A stretch of 64,000 bases of DNA, from assembly GCF_018882185.1 (NCBI RefSeq), contig NZ_JACVOY010000003.1, positions 166,641-230,640 of the forward strand. Direction: 5' to 3'. Source of the DNA: Polynucleobacter sp. AP-Latsch-80-C2 (GTDB lineage Bacteria > Pseudomonadota > Gammaproteobacteria > Burkholderiales > Burkholderiaceae). The translations under genes were made by a program, and so were the position numbers. Every line of letters begins with the position of its first letter. Positions within the stretch are counted from its first letter, which is position 1. Shown piece by piece: positions 1 through 9,119 of this stretch. The notes under the pieces are model-generated. The model worked only from the letters and a program-made list of their open reading frames with translations, did not search any database and was not told the DNA's origin.

Positions 1-265
1 GCTTACCCTTGGAATTAAATAGACCAATGTGCCGAATATAAGGACGGACACCTTCTTCGCCAAGAGCTAAAAGGGCTTGCGGGGTATTGGCAATCTTAAA
101 TAGTTTGCGAGTGCCTTTATTTACCGAGACATCTGTTGCTTGGGCTGATAGTAATACCCCAATCAACAACTCAAAAGGGGAGCTGTATTCCAATTCCGTT
201 TCTGGATTTGGGTTATTCGCCTTTAACTGTTCAAAAAAAGCGCGGCGCTTTTCTAAATTCATCAT
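1..265 (-). CDS. nth: Endonuclease III (DNA glycosylase/AP lyase), N-terminal part
   Basis: Base-excision repair enzyme that removes oxidised pyrimidines and cuts the abasic site. Only the first 88 or so residues are in the window; the gene runs off the left edge. The reverse strand reads an N-terminus with SSPFELLIGVLLSAQATDVSVNKG, split here as SSPFELLIGV and LLSAQATDVSVNKG, followed by YIRHIGLFNSKGK. This is a close match to the helix-rich start of E. coli Nth. The catalytic Lys/Asp and the C-terminal [4Fe-4S] loop lie outside. Two adjacent ATGs (265 and 262) are possible starts. The first overlaps the stop of the upstream ferredoxin gene as ATGA, so the two are translationally coupled, an arrangement common near rnfB/rsxB. 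Confidence 0.93.
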   Translation of the reverse strand, partial: MMNLEKRRAFFEQLKANNPNPETELEYSSPFELLIGVLLSAQATDVSVNKGTRKLFKIANTPQALLALGEEGVRPYIRHIGLFNSKGK

Positions 266-954
266 TTCTTTATCTGTGCTCTTGCTATTGCAGCAGCGAT
301 GATTGCGCGTTTTCTCTCTTGCTCCTTCTTTGCATCTTCAGATAATGCGTCTTCAGTATTCACTGCAAGCAACTTAGCAGCAGCTTTCCTGGCTAGGCGC
401 GCATCATTATCTTTCTTTTCTCGATCAAGACGAAGTTCGCGATCATGGTAGCGTTTACGAGAAATATCAGCTTGATCAGATGTCCATGCATCCCAGCCAG
501 TTTTACTTTCTGTTACATCAATCATGCTGATGCAGTCGACTGGACAAGGGGGAATGCACAAATCACAACCAGTACACCATTCAGTTAAGACAACATGCAT
601 TTGCTTTGAGGCGCCAACAATAGCATCTACTGGACATGCCTGAATGCAGAGTGTGCAACCAATGCACTTTTGGGGATCGATGAAGGCAACTGGTCTCGGA
701 CGCTCATTACCGCACTCGGGATCAATGGTTGGATGCAAGTCGTAAGCATCTTGCGGGTAAATGGGCGTCAGAATTTGACTTAGTCGCACGATGCCTGCAA
801 TCCCGCCTGGTGGGCATCGATTTGGAGGAGCCTCCCCAGAGGCTAGTGCTTCTGCATATCCTCGGCAATCAGGGTAGCCACACTTGGTGCATTGCGTTTG
901 AGGAAGTGCATCCTCTAAGCGATCGGTAAGATTCTTCGCTTGTTTGGTGTTCAT
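262..954 (-). CDS. rsxB: RnfB/RsxB-like polyferredoxin (4Fe-4S electron-transfer protein)
   Basis: Electron-transfer protein of the RnfB/RsxB type, about 230 residues. The N-terminal part carries the four-Fe-S motif CTKCGYPDCRGYAEAL (residues near 22-37) with a later cysteine in NRCPPGG. A pair of [4Fe-4S] ferredoxin motifs follows, CIGCTLCIQACP and CTGCDLCIPPCP, near residues 97-140. The C-terminal third is charged and rich in Lys, Arg and Ala. Unlike RnfB of complete Rnf complexes there is no N-terminal membrane segment, and no rnfA/C/D/G/E is nearby. It is probably a stand-alone betaproteobacterial form of unknown partner. The ATG at 954 is preferred over the GTG at 957. The stop overlaps the start of nth. 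Confidence 0.85.
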   Translation of the reverse strand: MNTKQAKNLTDRLEDALPQTQCTKCGYPDCRGYAEALASGEAPPNRCPPGGIAGIVRLSQILTPIYPQDAYDLHPTIDPECGNERPRPVAFIDPQKCIGCTLCIQACPVDAIVGASKQMHVVLTEWCTGCDLCIPPCPVDCISMIDVTESKTGWDAWTSDQADISRKRYHDRELRLDREKKDNDARLARKAAAKLLAVNTEDALSEDAKKEQERKRAIIAAAIARAQIKK

Positions 955-970
955 CACTCGGTGATTGTGT

Positions 971-1000
971 AAAAAATGAGGACCGTAGTCCTCATTTTTT
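971..1000 (-). terminator. Rho-independent terminator after phaZ
   Basis: A perfect 13-bp inverted repeat (971-983 with 988-1000) encloses the four-base loop CGTA. Its outer arms are runs of six A and six T, so it can terminate in either direction. It sits just after the phaZ stop and before rsxB, both read leftwards, so it most likely ends the phaZ transcript. Confidence 0.85.
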
Positions 1001-1007
1001 ATATCTT

Positions 1008-2294
1008 TTAGCCTTCGAGTTTAGGAGGTCTTGCTTTGGTTTTCTTATGTACGCCCTGATGTTCGCGAATAAAGGATTTAATCTTTGGGTAAACCTTATC
1101 GCGCCAACGGCGTCCAGCAAAAATACCGTAGTGACCAGCACCAGCAACTTCATAATGATCTTTATGTTCTTTAGGGATGCTGGCACATAAACCATGCGCT
1201 GAGCGGGTTTGTCCGCTACCCGAGATATCGTCAAGCTCACCCTCTACTGTAAGTAGTGCTGTCTTTTTAATATCTTGTGGCTTAACCAATTCACCAGCTA
1301 CAGTCCAAGTGCCATTTGGTAGCGCGTAGTCTTGGAAAACAGTCTTAATGGTGTCAAGGTAAAACTTTGCATCTAAATCCAATACAGCGTTGTACTCATC
1401 ATAGAAGCGAATATGTGCATCAGTATCTTGTTCATCACCACGTACGAGGTTTTGGAAGTAATCCCAATGAGATTGCAAATGGTTTTGCGGATTCATGGCA
1501 ATAAAGCCCGTATGTTGCAAGAAACCTGGATAAACACTTCGACCGGCACCAGGATAGGTTGGCGGGACTTTGTAGATCACATGGCTTTCAAACCAATCAA
1601 AAGACTTTTGTTCTGCTAGGTTATTAACGGCAGTCGGTGATTTGCGGGCATCAATAGGACCACCCATCATGATCATTGATGCTGGGGTTGCTTCGCCAGC
1701 AGAGGCCATCAGTGAGATGGCGCCTAGGGTTGGAACGGTTGGCTGACAAACTGAGATCACATGCAGGTCTTCAGCACCAATTGCGCGAATAAAGTCCTGG
1801 ATGTAATGGACATAATCATCCAGACCAAACTCACCTTTTTCAACTGGAACATTGCGTGCGTCAATCCAATCAGTAATGTAAACCTTGTGGTCTTGCAAAA
1901 GGGTGCGAACAGTATCGCGTAGCAAAGTGGCATGGTGACCAGATAAAGGGGCCACCACTAAAACAGACGGATCTCCCTTAAGTTTCTTGATGGTTTCTAC
2001 ATCATCTGAAAAGCGCTTGAAACGAACCAGGTTACAAAATGGTTTTGCAATGATCGTTCTTTCATGGATCGCAACTTCGTTACCATGTGCCATAACAGCA
2101 CGAATACCAAATTCTGGTTTTTTATAGTTTTTGCCGATGCGATAGAGGAGCTCATAGCTAGCTGCTAAACGCTCAGACCCAGGAACCTTAGAGGCGGGGT
2201 TAGAGGCATTAATAAAGGCCTCTGAAGCTGCGCGTGCCCAAGAGCTAACTGGTTGAAGTAAGGCTTTTTGAAATTCGTGTAACTGATATAGCAT
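1008..2294 (-). CDS. phaZ: Intracellular polyhydroxyalkanoate depolymerase
   Basis: Hydrolyses stored poly(3-hydroxybutyrate) granules in the cytoplasm to release carbon. The 428-residue protein has an alpha/beta-hydrolase fold with a cysteine nucleophile. ISVCQPTVP puts the Cys at residue 183, GELDDISG puts an Asp at 355, and AGAGHYG puts a His at 388. These are the same positions as the catalytic triad known for Cupriavidus necator PhaZ1, a strong family assignment. The N-terminus (MLYQLHEFQKA) is also typical. A GGAGG ribosome-binding site precedes the ATG. The gene stands alone, between an aminotransferase in the same direction and a clear terminator downstream. No pha synthase or phasin gene is in the window. 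Confidence 0.93.
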   Translation of the reverse strand: MLYQLHEFQKALLQPVSSWARAASEAFINASNPASKVPGSERLAASYELLYRIGKNYKKPEFGIRAVMAHGNEVAIHERTIIAKPFCNLVRFKRFSDDVETIKKLKGDPSVLVVAPLSGHHATLLRDTVRTLLQDHKVYITDWIDARNVPVEKGEFGLDDYVHYIQDFIRAIGAEDLHVISVCQPTVPTLGAISLMASAGEATPASMIMMGGPIDARKSPTAVNNLAEQKSFDWFESHVIYKVPPTYPGAGRSVYPGFLQHTGFIAMNPQNHLQSHWDYFQNLVRGDEQDTDAHIRFYDEYNAVLDLDAKFYLDTIKTVFQDYALPNGTWTVAGELVKPQDIKKTALLTVEGELDDISGSGQTRSAHGLCASIPKEHKDHYEVAGAGHYGIFAGRRWRDKVYPKIKSFIREHQGVHKKTKARPPKLEG

Positions 2295-2325
2295 GGTACC
2301 TCCGGTAATTCAGTGTTTCCGCTTA

Positions 2326-3525
2326 TTACGCTAAGACGCGGGCGATTGCTTTGGCCACTTTATCAATATTTTTGGTATTGAGAGCCGCCACACAAATGCG
2401 TCCAGTAGAGAGGGCATAAATGCCATCTTCTTTCTGTAAGCGGTCTACTTGCTCAGCAGTTAAGCCTGAGTAAGAAAACATTCCGCGCTGCTTCTCGATG
2501 AAAGCAAAGTCTTGCTTTACACCAGCAGCAGCGAGTTTTTCAACGAGGCCATGACGCATTGCTTTAATACGTTCACGCATTTCTGCAAGCTCGTCTTCCC
2601 AGAGTTTGCGAAGCTCTGGTGAATTTAAAACTGAAGCCACAATAGCTCCACCATGTGTTGGTGGGTTGGAATAGTTAGTGCGAATCACACGCTTTAATTG
2701 AGACATCACGCGAGTGGACTCATCTTTGCTTTGCGTCACGATAGATAGAGCACCTACGCGCTCGCCGTACAAAGAGAAAGACTTTGAAAAGGAGCTTGAT
2801 ACAAAGAAGGACATGCCGGATTGGGCAAAGAGTCGAACTGCAATACCGTCTTGTTCAATGCCTTCTGCAAAGCCTTGGTAGGCCATATCTAAAAATGGGA
2901 TCAAGCTCTTTGCTTTGCAGATGTCGATCACTTGATGCCATTGCGCTTCAGTCATATCGGCGCCCGTGGGGTTATGACAACATGCGTGTAACAACACAGT
3001 AGTGTTTTTTGGGAAAGACTCTAAAGATTTCACCATGCCATCAAAATCAACGCCGCGAGTTTTGCTATCGAAGTAGGTGTACTCAATAACCTCAAAGCCT
3101 GCGGATTCAAAAATGCCGCGATGGTTTTCCCAAGTGGGATTGCTAATAGCGCATGGTGCATTCAAATTCAGGCGCTTGATAAAGTCTGCACCAACGCGTA
3201 ATGCGCCCGTGCCACCAAGACATTCGGCGGTGATAACACGACCATCTTTGATTAATGCAGACTCAGCGCCAAACAATAAGTTTTGTACTGCGCTGTTGTA
3301 AGGGTTAGGACCTTCGATTGGAATGTAACTGCGCGGAGAAAGCTTGGCCACGTGCGCTCCTTCTGCTTCGATAACGGCCTTTAACAATGGCACCTTACCT
3401 TCATCTGTGTAATAAACGCCTACCCCTAGGTTTACTTTGTCAGGACGCTGGTCAGCAACATAGGCTTCTGTGAGGCCAAAAATAGGATCTTTAGGGGCTA
3501 ATGGGACTAAGGCAAACAAGGTCAT
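2326..3525 (-). CDS. tyrB: Aromatic/aspartate aminotransferase, class I, PLP-dependent
   Basis: Transfers amino groups between aspartate or aromatic amino acids and 2-oxoglutarate. The 399 residues match the length of the AspC/TyrB subgroup Ialpha. VNLGVGVYYTDEGKVP is the family N-terminal motif, HNPTGAD (near 184-190) is the cofactor-contact motif, and SSSFSKSFSLYGERVG holds the PLP-binding lysine at residue 248. Substrate choice (Asp or Tyr/Phe) cannot be read from the sequence, so the symbol is tentative. The gene is divergent from uvrB across a 159-bp spacer, a neighbourhood common in Burkholderiales, and is followed closely by phaZ. Confidence 0.88.
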   Translation of the reverse strand: MTLFALVPLAPKDPIFGLTEAYVADQRPDKVNLGVGVYYTDEGKVPLLKAVIEAEGAHVAKLSPRSYIPIEGPNPYNSAVQNLLFGAESALIKDGRVITAECLGGTGALRVGADFIKRLNLNAPCAISNPTWENHRGIFESAGFEVIEYTYFDSKTRGVDFDGMVKSLESFPKNTTVLLHACCHNPTGADMTEAQWHQVIDICKAKSLIPFLDMAYQGFAEGIEQDGIAVRLFAQSGMSFFVSSSFSKSFSLYGERVGALSIVTQSKDESTRVMSQLKRVIRTNYSNPPTHGGAIVASVLNSPELRKLWEDELAEMRERIKAMRHGLVEKLAAAGVKQDFAFIEKQRGMFSYSGLTAEQVDRLQKEDGIYALSTGRICVAALNTKNIDKVAKAIARVLA

Positions 3526-3660
3526 TTGAGGTCGAGAGTGGTAGTTTTAGGGTGGTTTTGTTTGTAATTGACGTTAAATTCAGTTTAATTGTCGGTTTTT
3601 GAGGCCAGAAGCAACTATTTCCAAAGAAAAACGGCAAAATCATTGTTTGTACAAAATTCG

Positions 3661-3679
3661 CTGTGATGAAATCTCACAG
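3661..3679 (+). promoter_or_regulatory. Inverted repeat just upstream of uvrB
   Basis: CTGTGA-N7-TCACAG ends five bases before the first possible uvrB start codon. It superficially resembles an SOS box but its spacing does not fit the known CTGT-N8-ACAG form. It could be an operator or an mRNA hairpin near the ribosome-binding region. Confidence 0.35.
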
Positions 3680-3684
3680 TTGAA

Positions 3685-5844
3685 ATGATAGCCGAGATGC
3701 CCCCTAAGTTGCCCAAAACTGGTTCAAATTCTGAAGTTCGTAAGGAAGTCAAAAAAAGCCCTGAGGCCGATCCTCTGGGAGAGGCTGGCCATGACTTGGA
3801 TCCGGCTAAATTTGTCACTTTCCCAGATTCTCCCTATCAGCTTTACCAGCCATTTGCCCCTGCGGGAGACCAGCCGCAAGCTATTGACGCATTGGTCGAG
3901 GGTATTGAGGATGGTTTGACCTTTCAGACCCTCCTGGGGGTAACGGGGTCCGGAAAAACCTTCACGATGGCCAATGTCATCGCTAGAACAGGTCGTCCAG
4001 CCATTATTTTTGCCCCAAATAAGACCTTGGCGGCCCAGCTTTATAGCGAGTTTCGTGAGTTTTTCCCGAAAAATGCCGTTGAGTACTTCGTTAGCTACTA
4101 CGACTATTACCAACCTGAGGCCTATGTACCTCAGCGCGACTTATTTATTGAGAAAGACTCGTCAATTAACGAGCACATTGAGCAGATGCGTTTGTCTGCA
4201 ACCAAGAGCTTATTAGAGCGTCGTGATGTCATCATCGTAGCAACCGTCTCCGCTATTTACGGTATTGGTAACCCTGGCGACTATCACAGCATGGTCATGA
4301 CTTTGCGGCCCGGCGACAAGATGAGTCAACGCGATATTTTGATGCGTCTGATTGCAATGCAATACGACCGAAATGAAACTGACTTTAAGCGCGGTGTATT
4401 TAGAGTGCGCGGTGACACGATTGATATTTTCCCAGCCGAACATAATGAGTTGGCAGTGCGTGTCGAATTGTTTGACGATGTAGTGGAGAGTTTGCAATTC
4501 TTTGATCCTTTGACTGGCAAGATTCGCCAAAAGATTCCACGCTTTACTGTTTATCCAAGTTCGCACTATGTCACTCCACGCGAAACTGTCCTCAAAGCAA
4601 TTGAAACGATAAAAGAAGAATTGCGTACCCGCTTAGATGAATTTGTGAAAGATGGAAAACTAGTCGAAGCACAACGTCTTGAGCAGCGTACTCGGTTTGA
4701 TTTAGAGATGCTCAATGAGTTGGGTTTTTGTAAGGGGATTGAGAACTACTCCCGCCATCTATCAGGCGCCGCGCCTGGCGATGCACCGCCTACCTTGGTG
4801 GACTATTTGCCCAATGATGCCTTGATGTTTTTGGATGAGAGCCACGTCTTAATAGGTCAATTAAATGCGATGTACAACGGGGATAAATCGCGCAAGCATA
4901 CCTTGGTTGAGTTTGGATTTCGCTTGCCTTCAGCGATGGACAATCGTCCCCTTAAATTTACTGAGTTTGAAACTAAAATGCGTCAAACAATTTTTGTTTC
5001 AGCCACACCAGCTGATTATGAAAAGACACATCAAGGTCAAGTGGTTGAGCAAGTGGCAAGACCAACCGGTTTGGTCGATCCAGAAATTGAAGTATTACCA
5101 GCTAGCACTCAAGTCGATGATTTGCTCGATCAAATTCATGAACGCGTCAAAGTGCATGAACGGGTATTGGTAACCGTTTTAACCAAACGCATGGCTGAGC
5201 AATTAACTGATTACCTATCTGATAACGGCGTCAAAGTTCGTTATGTGCATTCGGATATCGATACCGTTGAGCGCGTTGAAATTTTGCGCGACTTACGTTT
5301 GGGTGTCTTCGATGTCTTGGTGGGTATTAACTTGTTGCGCGAAGGTTTAGATATCCCCGAGGTGTCACTGGTGGCTATCCTGGATGCAGACAAAGAAGGT
5401 TTCTTGCGTTCGGAACGTAGCTTGATCCAGACCATTGGACGCGCCGCACGAAACGTCCGCGGCAAAGCCATTTTGTATGCCGATCGCATCACCGACTCTA
5501 TGAAGCGTGCAATGGGGGAGACCGAAAGGCGCCGTACCAAGCAAATTGCCTTCAATAAGCTTCATGGGATTGAGCCTAAGGGGGTCCAAAAGCGCATTAA
5601 GGACATTATTGATGGTGTCTATGACGTTAAAGAGAAGCGCCAAGAGATGCAGGTCGAGCAGGAGCGGGCTCGCTATGAGGATATGGGTGAAAAGGATCTG
5701 GCTGGCGAAATCAAGCGCCTTGAGAAGCAAATGAACGCCGAAGCCAAGAATTTGGAGTTTGAAAAGGCTGCCAGCACCCGAGATCGCCTTACAAAGGTCA
5801 AAGAAATGGCATTTGGGGCTAGGTCACGAGACTTCCCTGGCTAA
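3685..5844 (+). CDS. uvrB: UvrABC excision nuclease subunit B
   Basis: Damage-verification helicase-like subunit of nucleotide excision repair. It loads from UvrA onto lesions and recruits UvrC. The 719 residues begin with about 40 poorly conserved, charged residues before the usual family start ([16 protein letters not shown]). Visible features are Walker A GVTGSGKT (Lys near 91), the beta-hairpin with [12 protein letters not shown], the DEAD-like LDESH, helicase motifs V/VI ([19 protein letters not shown]) and a C-terminal UVR coiled coil (about 673-708). The start is uncertain: ATG at 3685 or 3697, neither with a good Shine-Dalgarno. A palindrome lies directly upstream. The gene is monocistronic here, with the isc operon next. 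Confidence 0.95.
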   Translation: MIAEMPPKLPKTGSNSEVRKEVKKSPEADPLGEAGHDLDPAKFVTFPDSPYQLYQPFAPAGDQPQAIDALVEGIEDGLTFQTLLGVTGSGKTFTMANVIARTGRPAIIFAPNKTLAAQLYSEFREFFPKNAVEYFVSYYDYYQPEAYVPQRDLFIEKDSSINEHIEQMRLSATKSLLERRDVIIVATVSAIYGIGNPGDYHSMVMTLRPGDKMSQRDILMRLIAMQYDRNETDFKRGVFRVRGDTIDIFPAEHNELAVRVELFDDVVESLQFFDPLTGKIRQKIPRFTVYPSSHYVTPRETVLKAIETIKEELRTRLDEFVKDGKLVEAQRLEQRTRFDLEMLNELGFCKGIENYSRHLSGAAPGDAPPTLVDYLPNDALMFLDESHVLIGQLNAMYNGDKSRKHTLVEFGFRLPSAMDNRPLKFTEFETKMRQTIFVSATPADYEKTHQGQVVEQVARPTGLVDPEIEVLPASTQVDDLLDQIHERVKVHERVLVTVLTKRMAEQLTDYLSDNGVKVRYVHSDIDTVERVEILRDLRLGVFDVLVGINLLREGLDIPEVSLVAILDADKEGFLRSERSLIQTIGRAARNVRGKAILYADRITDSMKRAMGETERRRTKQIAFNKLHGIEPKGVQKRIKDIIDGVYDVKEKRQEMQVEQERARYEDMGEKDLAGEIKRLEKQMNAEAKNLEFEKAASTRDRLTKVKEMAFGARSRDFPG

Positions 5845-5905
5845 ATTAAAGGATTCCCCTTCAGGGTTTGGGATAATTCCCGAGCGGATTGGTGGGGTAT
5901 ATGGT

Positions 5906-5930
5906 AAAGTTGAGCGGAATGGTCGGGTAT
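5906..5930 (+). promoter_or_regulatory. Candidate type-1 IscR box in the iscR promoter region
   Basis: A 25-base segment reads AAAGTTGAG then nine less conserved bases then GTCGGGTAT close to its end. The TTGA left part and the GTCGGGTAT right part fit the general form of the type-1 site bound by [2Fe-2S]-IscR, matching about 20 of 25 positions of the pattern as I remember it. It lies 50 bp before iscR, where autoregulation would be expected. A short hairpin, GTCGGG/CCCGAC (5922-5942), overlaps its right end. Confidence 0.55.
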
Positions 5931-5980
5931 TACCCGCCCGACTGTGAGCTGTCCATAACAATCCATTACCAAGGTGACAT

Positions 5981-6550
5981 ATGAGACTTACAACTAAAGG
6001 CCGTTTTGCAGTAACCGCAATGATCGATTTAGCCCTGCGTGAAACGCATGGTCCTGTAACTTTGGCTGGAATTAGCCAAAGACAAAAAATTTCCCTCTCT
6101 TACCTCGAGCAATTGTTCGGCAAATTACGCCGTTTCAATATCGTGGAAAGTACTCGTGGCCCAGGCGGTGGATATACGCTGGCACGCGGATCCAACGAGA
6201 TTAGCGTTGCGGACATTATTGTTGCTGTGGATGAACCATTGGATGCTACGCAATGTGGTGGCAAAGGCAATTGTCATAGTGAAGAAGACAGCCATGGCCG
6301 CTGCATGACGCATGATCTTTGGAGCAATCTCAATTCCAAAATGGTTGAGTACCTGAGCTCCGTCAGTTTGCGTGATCTCGTACAACAGCAAGAAGGACGC
6401 GGCATTGTCATCCAAGATATGCGACAAAAGAAAATGAAAGTTGAAAGTGTGAAAGCTGAGAAACCAGCCACAGCACTCTCAGCTAAAAAAGAGGTCGCCC
6501 CTAAGGCACCTTTAGTGAATTCTGTTTTTAACCTGGCGCGGCAAAGTTAA
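5981..6550 (+). CDS. iscR: Iron-sulfur cluster regulator IscR (Rrf2 family)
   Basis: Fe-S-sensing repressor of the isc operon. [19 protein letters not shown] starts the Rrf2 winged helix. The [2Fe-2S] ligands are visible as Cys92, Cys98, Cys108 and His111. Compared with E. coli (92, 98, 104, 107) the loop between the second and third cysteine is four residues longer ([12 protein letters not shown]). The 189-residue protein ends in a Lys/Ala-rich tail absent from E. coli IscR. It is first in the isc operon, 29 bp before iscS, with an IscR-like box upstream that supports autoregulation. Confidence 0.93.
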   Translation: MRLTTKGRFAVTAMIDLALRETHGPVTLAGISQRQKISLSYLEQLFGKLRRFNIVESTRGPGGGYTLARGSNEISVADIIVAVDEPLDATQCGGKGNCHSEEDSHGRCMTHDLWSNLNSKMVEYLSSVSLRDLVQQQEGRGIVIQDMRQKKMKVESVKAEKPATALSAKKEVAPKAPLVNSVFNLARQS

Positions 6551-6579
6551 TACCCGCACCATCAATCTATAAGTCAATC

Positions 6580-7839
6580 ATGAACGCACCACAAGACCTT
6601 CCAAAGCAACCGGTTCCGATGTTTAGCCCTAAACATTTTCCGGTGTATATGGATTACTCAGCTACTACGCCGATCGATCCACGAGTGGTGGACAAAATGC
6701 TGCCCTATTTGCGTGAGCAATTTGGTAATGCGGCTTCACGAAGCCATGCTTATGGTTGGGCTGCTGAAGAGGCGGTTGAGTGGGCGCGTTCAGAAGTTGC
6801 ACAATTGGTTCATGCGGATCCAAGGGAGATCGTCTTTACCAGTGGTGCCACTGAGAGCATTAACTTAGCGCTCAAAGGAGCTGCGCACTTTTACAAAGAT
6901 CGTGGCAATCACATCATTACTGTGAAAACAGAACATAAGGCAACTTTAGATACTTGCCGTGAACTTGAACGCGAAGGCTATGAAGTTACTTATTTAGATG
7001 TATTACCTAACGGTTTAATAGATTACGCTCAGCTTGAGGCGGCGATGAAGCCGGGAACCATTTTGGCATCAGTAATGTATGTCAACAATGAAATTGGTGT
7101 GGTTCAAGATATTCCTAAGATTGGTGATTTATGCCGTTCACGTGGCGTAATTTTTCATGTGGATGCCGCTCAGGCAACTGGCAAGGTTGAAATTGATTTA
7201 GAAAAAATCAAAGTCGATCTAATGAGTTTCTCAGCGCATAAAACTTACGGCCCTAAGGGAATCGGCGCTCTGTTTGTTCGTCGTAAACCTCGTATTCGTA
7301 TTGAGGCTCAGATTCATGGTGGTGGTCATGAGCGAGGAATGCGTTCGGGCACCTTGGCGGTTCATCAAATCGTTGGCATGGGCGAAGCATTCCGCATTGC
7401 TCGTATTGAAATGGCTGAAGAAAATACGCGTATTCGTGCTTTGCGCGATCGCTTATTGGCGGGCCTCAAAGATATTGAAGAGGTTTATGTCAATGGCGAC
7501 ATGGATGATCGTGTGCCGCACAACCTCAACATCAGCTTTAACTATGTTGAAGGCGAGTCCATGTTGATGGCGCTCAAAGATTTAGCGATCTCCTCTGGAT
7601 CTGCCTGCACCTCCGCTTCACTGGAGCCTTCTTATGTATTGCGCGCGCTTGGGCGTAATGATGAATTGGCACATAGCTCGATTCGTTTTACATTGGGACG
7701 CTTTACCACTGAAGAGGAAGTTGATTTCACGATTAAGTTGGTAAAGGAAAAGATTGCCAAGTTGCGTGAGCTATCACCGCTGTGGGAAATGTATAAAGAT
7801 GGAATCGACTTGAGCACGATTCAATGGGCAGCACACTAA
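6580..7839 (+). CDS. iscS: Cysteine desulfurase IscS
   Basis: PLP enzyme that takes sulfur from cysteine as a persulfide and hands it to IscU. Compared with E. coli IscS (404 aa), this 419-residue form has about 15 extra N-terminal residues ([12 protein letters not shown]). [10 protein letters not shown] gives the PLP lysine at 221 and [13 protein letters not shown] gives the mobile-loop persulfide cysteine at 343. Both are offset by exactly 15 from E. coli. The C-terminus ends in STIQWAAH, the usual IscU-contacting tail. Second gene of the operon, 28 bp before iscU. Confidence 0.96.
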   Translation: MNAPQDLPKQPVPMFSPKHFPVYMDYSATTPIDPRVVDKMLPYLREQFGNAASRSHAYGWAAEEAVEWARSEVAQLVHADPREIVFTSGATESINLALKGAAHFYKDRGNHIITVKTEHKATLDTCRELEREGYEVTYLDVLPNGLIDYAQLEAAMKPGTILASVMYVNNEIGVVQDIPKIGDLCRSRGVIFHVDAAQATGKVEIDLEKIKVDLMSFSAHKTYGPKGIGALFVRRKPRIRIEAQIHGGGHERGMRSGTLAVHQIVGMGEAFRIARIEMAEENTRIRALRDRLLAGLKDIEEVYVNGDMDDRVPHNLNISFNYVEGESMLMALKDLAISSGSACTSASLEPSYVLRALGRNDELAHSSIRFTLGRFTTEEEVDFTIKLVKEKIAKLRELSPLWEMYKDGIDLSTIQWAAH

Positions 7840-7867
7840 ACAATTGAAGAATTAAAGAGGAAATATC

Positions 7868-8254
7868 ATGGCATATAGCGAAAAAGTAATCGACCATTAC
7901 GAAAATCCACGTAACGTGGGTTCTTTTGAAAAAGGCGATGAAAGTGTTGGTACTGGAATGGTTGGCGCCCCGGCTTGCGGCGACGTGATGAAATTACAAA
8001 TTCGCGTAAACGATCAAGGCGTTATCGAAGATGCCAAGTTCAAGACCTATGGTTGCGGTTCTGCCATTGCTTCTTCTTCATTGGTAACAGAGTGGGTCAA
8101 AGGAAAAACCTTAGATCAAGCGCTTGAGATCAAGAACTCTTTGATTGCTGAAGAGTTAGCGCTTCCACCGGTAAAAATTCACTGCTCTATTTTGGCTGAG
8201 GATGCCATTAAAGCAGCGGTTGCTGATTACAAAGAAAAGCATCCAGCAAAATAA
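7868..8254 (+). CDS. iscU: Fe-S cluster assembly scaffold IscU
   Basis: Scaffold on which [2Fe-2S] and [4Fe-4S] clusters are built before transfer. The three cluster cysteines are at 37 (PACGD), 63 (YGCGSA) and 106 (IHCSILAEDA). The HscA-recognition motif LPPVK is intact at 99-103, so the scaffold should work with the HscA/HscB chaperones encoded two genes downstream. Length (128 aa) is standard. AGAGGAAAT before the ATG is a good ribosome-binding site. Confidence 0.97.
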   Translation: MAYSEKVIDHYENPRNVGSFEKGDESVGTGMVGAPACGDVMKLQIRVNDQGVIEDAKFKTYGCGSAIASSSLVTEWVKGKTLDQALEIKNSLIAEELALPPVKIHCSILAEDAIKAAVADYKEKHPAK

Positions 8255-8272
8255 AGAAGTAAAGACAAAACT

Positions 8273-8596
8273 ATGGCAATTACCTTAACTGAAAAAGCAG
8301 CTGCACACGTTAACCGCAATTTAGAAAAGCGCGGCAAAGGGTGTGGATTGCGTTTGGGTGTCCGTACTACGGGTTGCTCAGGCTTGGCCTACCAATTGGA
8401 GTATGTGGACGAAGCTGCACCTGAGGATACGATGTTTGAATCCAATGGCATTAAGGTATTTGTTGACCCCAAGAGTTTGGCTTATCTGGATGGAACGGAA
8501 TTGGATTTCGTGCGCGAGGGTTTGAATGAGGGATTTAAGTTTCAAAATCCAAACGTAAAAGATGAGTGTGGTTGTGGCGAATCCTTCCGCGTCTGA
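8273..8596 (+). CDS. iscA: Fe-S carrier protein IscA (A-type)
   Basis: A-type carrier that moves clusters to target proteins. The 107 residues have the three conserved cysteines at 35 (TTGCSGLAY), 99 and 101 (ECGCGESF), all at E. coli positions. Its last 35 bases overlap the start of hscB in another frame, so the two are probably translationally coupled. Confidence 0.96.
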   Translation: MAITLTEKAAAHVNRNLEKRGKGCGLRLGVRTTGCSGLAYQLEYVDEAAPEDTMFESNGIKVFVDPKSLAYLDGTELDFVREGLNEGFKFQNPNVKDECGCGESFRV

Positions 8597-9101
8597 CGAT
8601 TATTTCCGTTTCTTTGGTTTAAATCAGCAATTCAAAATCGACTTGCTTGCTTTAGATCAGGCTTATCTTGCAATTCAGAAAGAAGTCCATCCCGATCGCC
8701 ACGCGCGTGGCAGCGAAACTGAGCAACGCTTAGCAATGCAAATGGCTACCTTAGCCAACACTGCATTTCAAATACTGAAAAATCCCGTGCAGCGCGGCCT
8801 TTACCTTTGCCAGCTTCATGGGGTTGATGCGAAATTGGAAACGAATACAGCCATGCCAGCAGCTTTTTTAATGCGGCAGATGGAATGGCGTGAAAGTTTG
8901 GATGAGCGGGCAGAGGACTTGCCGGCCCTAGAGGTGTTGATGGAAGAGGTTGAGGCCTCCAAACAAGATACTCTATTGGAGATTACTCAAGCAATTGATC
9001 ATGCCAAGAACTATGAGCGTGCTGCCGAGCTCTTGCGTGGTTTGCTCTTTATCGACAAGTTCGCTCTTGAGCTTGATGATGCTATCGCCGCATTGGTATA
9101 G
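8562..9101 (+). CDS. hscB: J-domain co-chaperone HscB
   Basis: Delivers IscU to HscA and stimulates its ATPase. The 179-residue protein has an N-terminal J domain with the HPD tripeptide at 43-45 (EVHPDRHA) and a C-terminal three-helix IscU-binding domain containing [12 protein letters not shown]. The start overlaps iscA by 35 bases. No other in-frame ATG lies before the J domain (DDYFRFFGL), so this start is accepted, although a GTG a few codons later is conceivable. Confidence 0.92.
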   Translation: MSVVVANPSASDDYFRFFGLNQQFKIDLLALDQAYLAIQKEVHPDRHARGSETEQRLAMQMATLANTAFQILKNPVQRGLYLCQLHGVDAKLETNTAMPAAFLMRQMEWRESLDERAEDLPALEVLMEEVEASKQDTLLEITQAIDHAKNYERAAELLRGLLFIDKFALELDDAIAALV

Positions 9102-9119
9102 CTTTAAACTCTATCACTT

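Noticed and set aside
3661..3679. LexA (SOS) box of uvrB
   Set aside because: Half-sites CTGT and ACAG are 11 bases apart and not 8 as in the known proteobacterial box.
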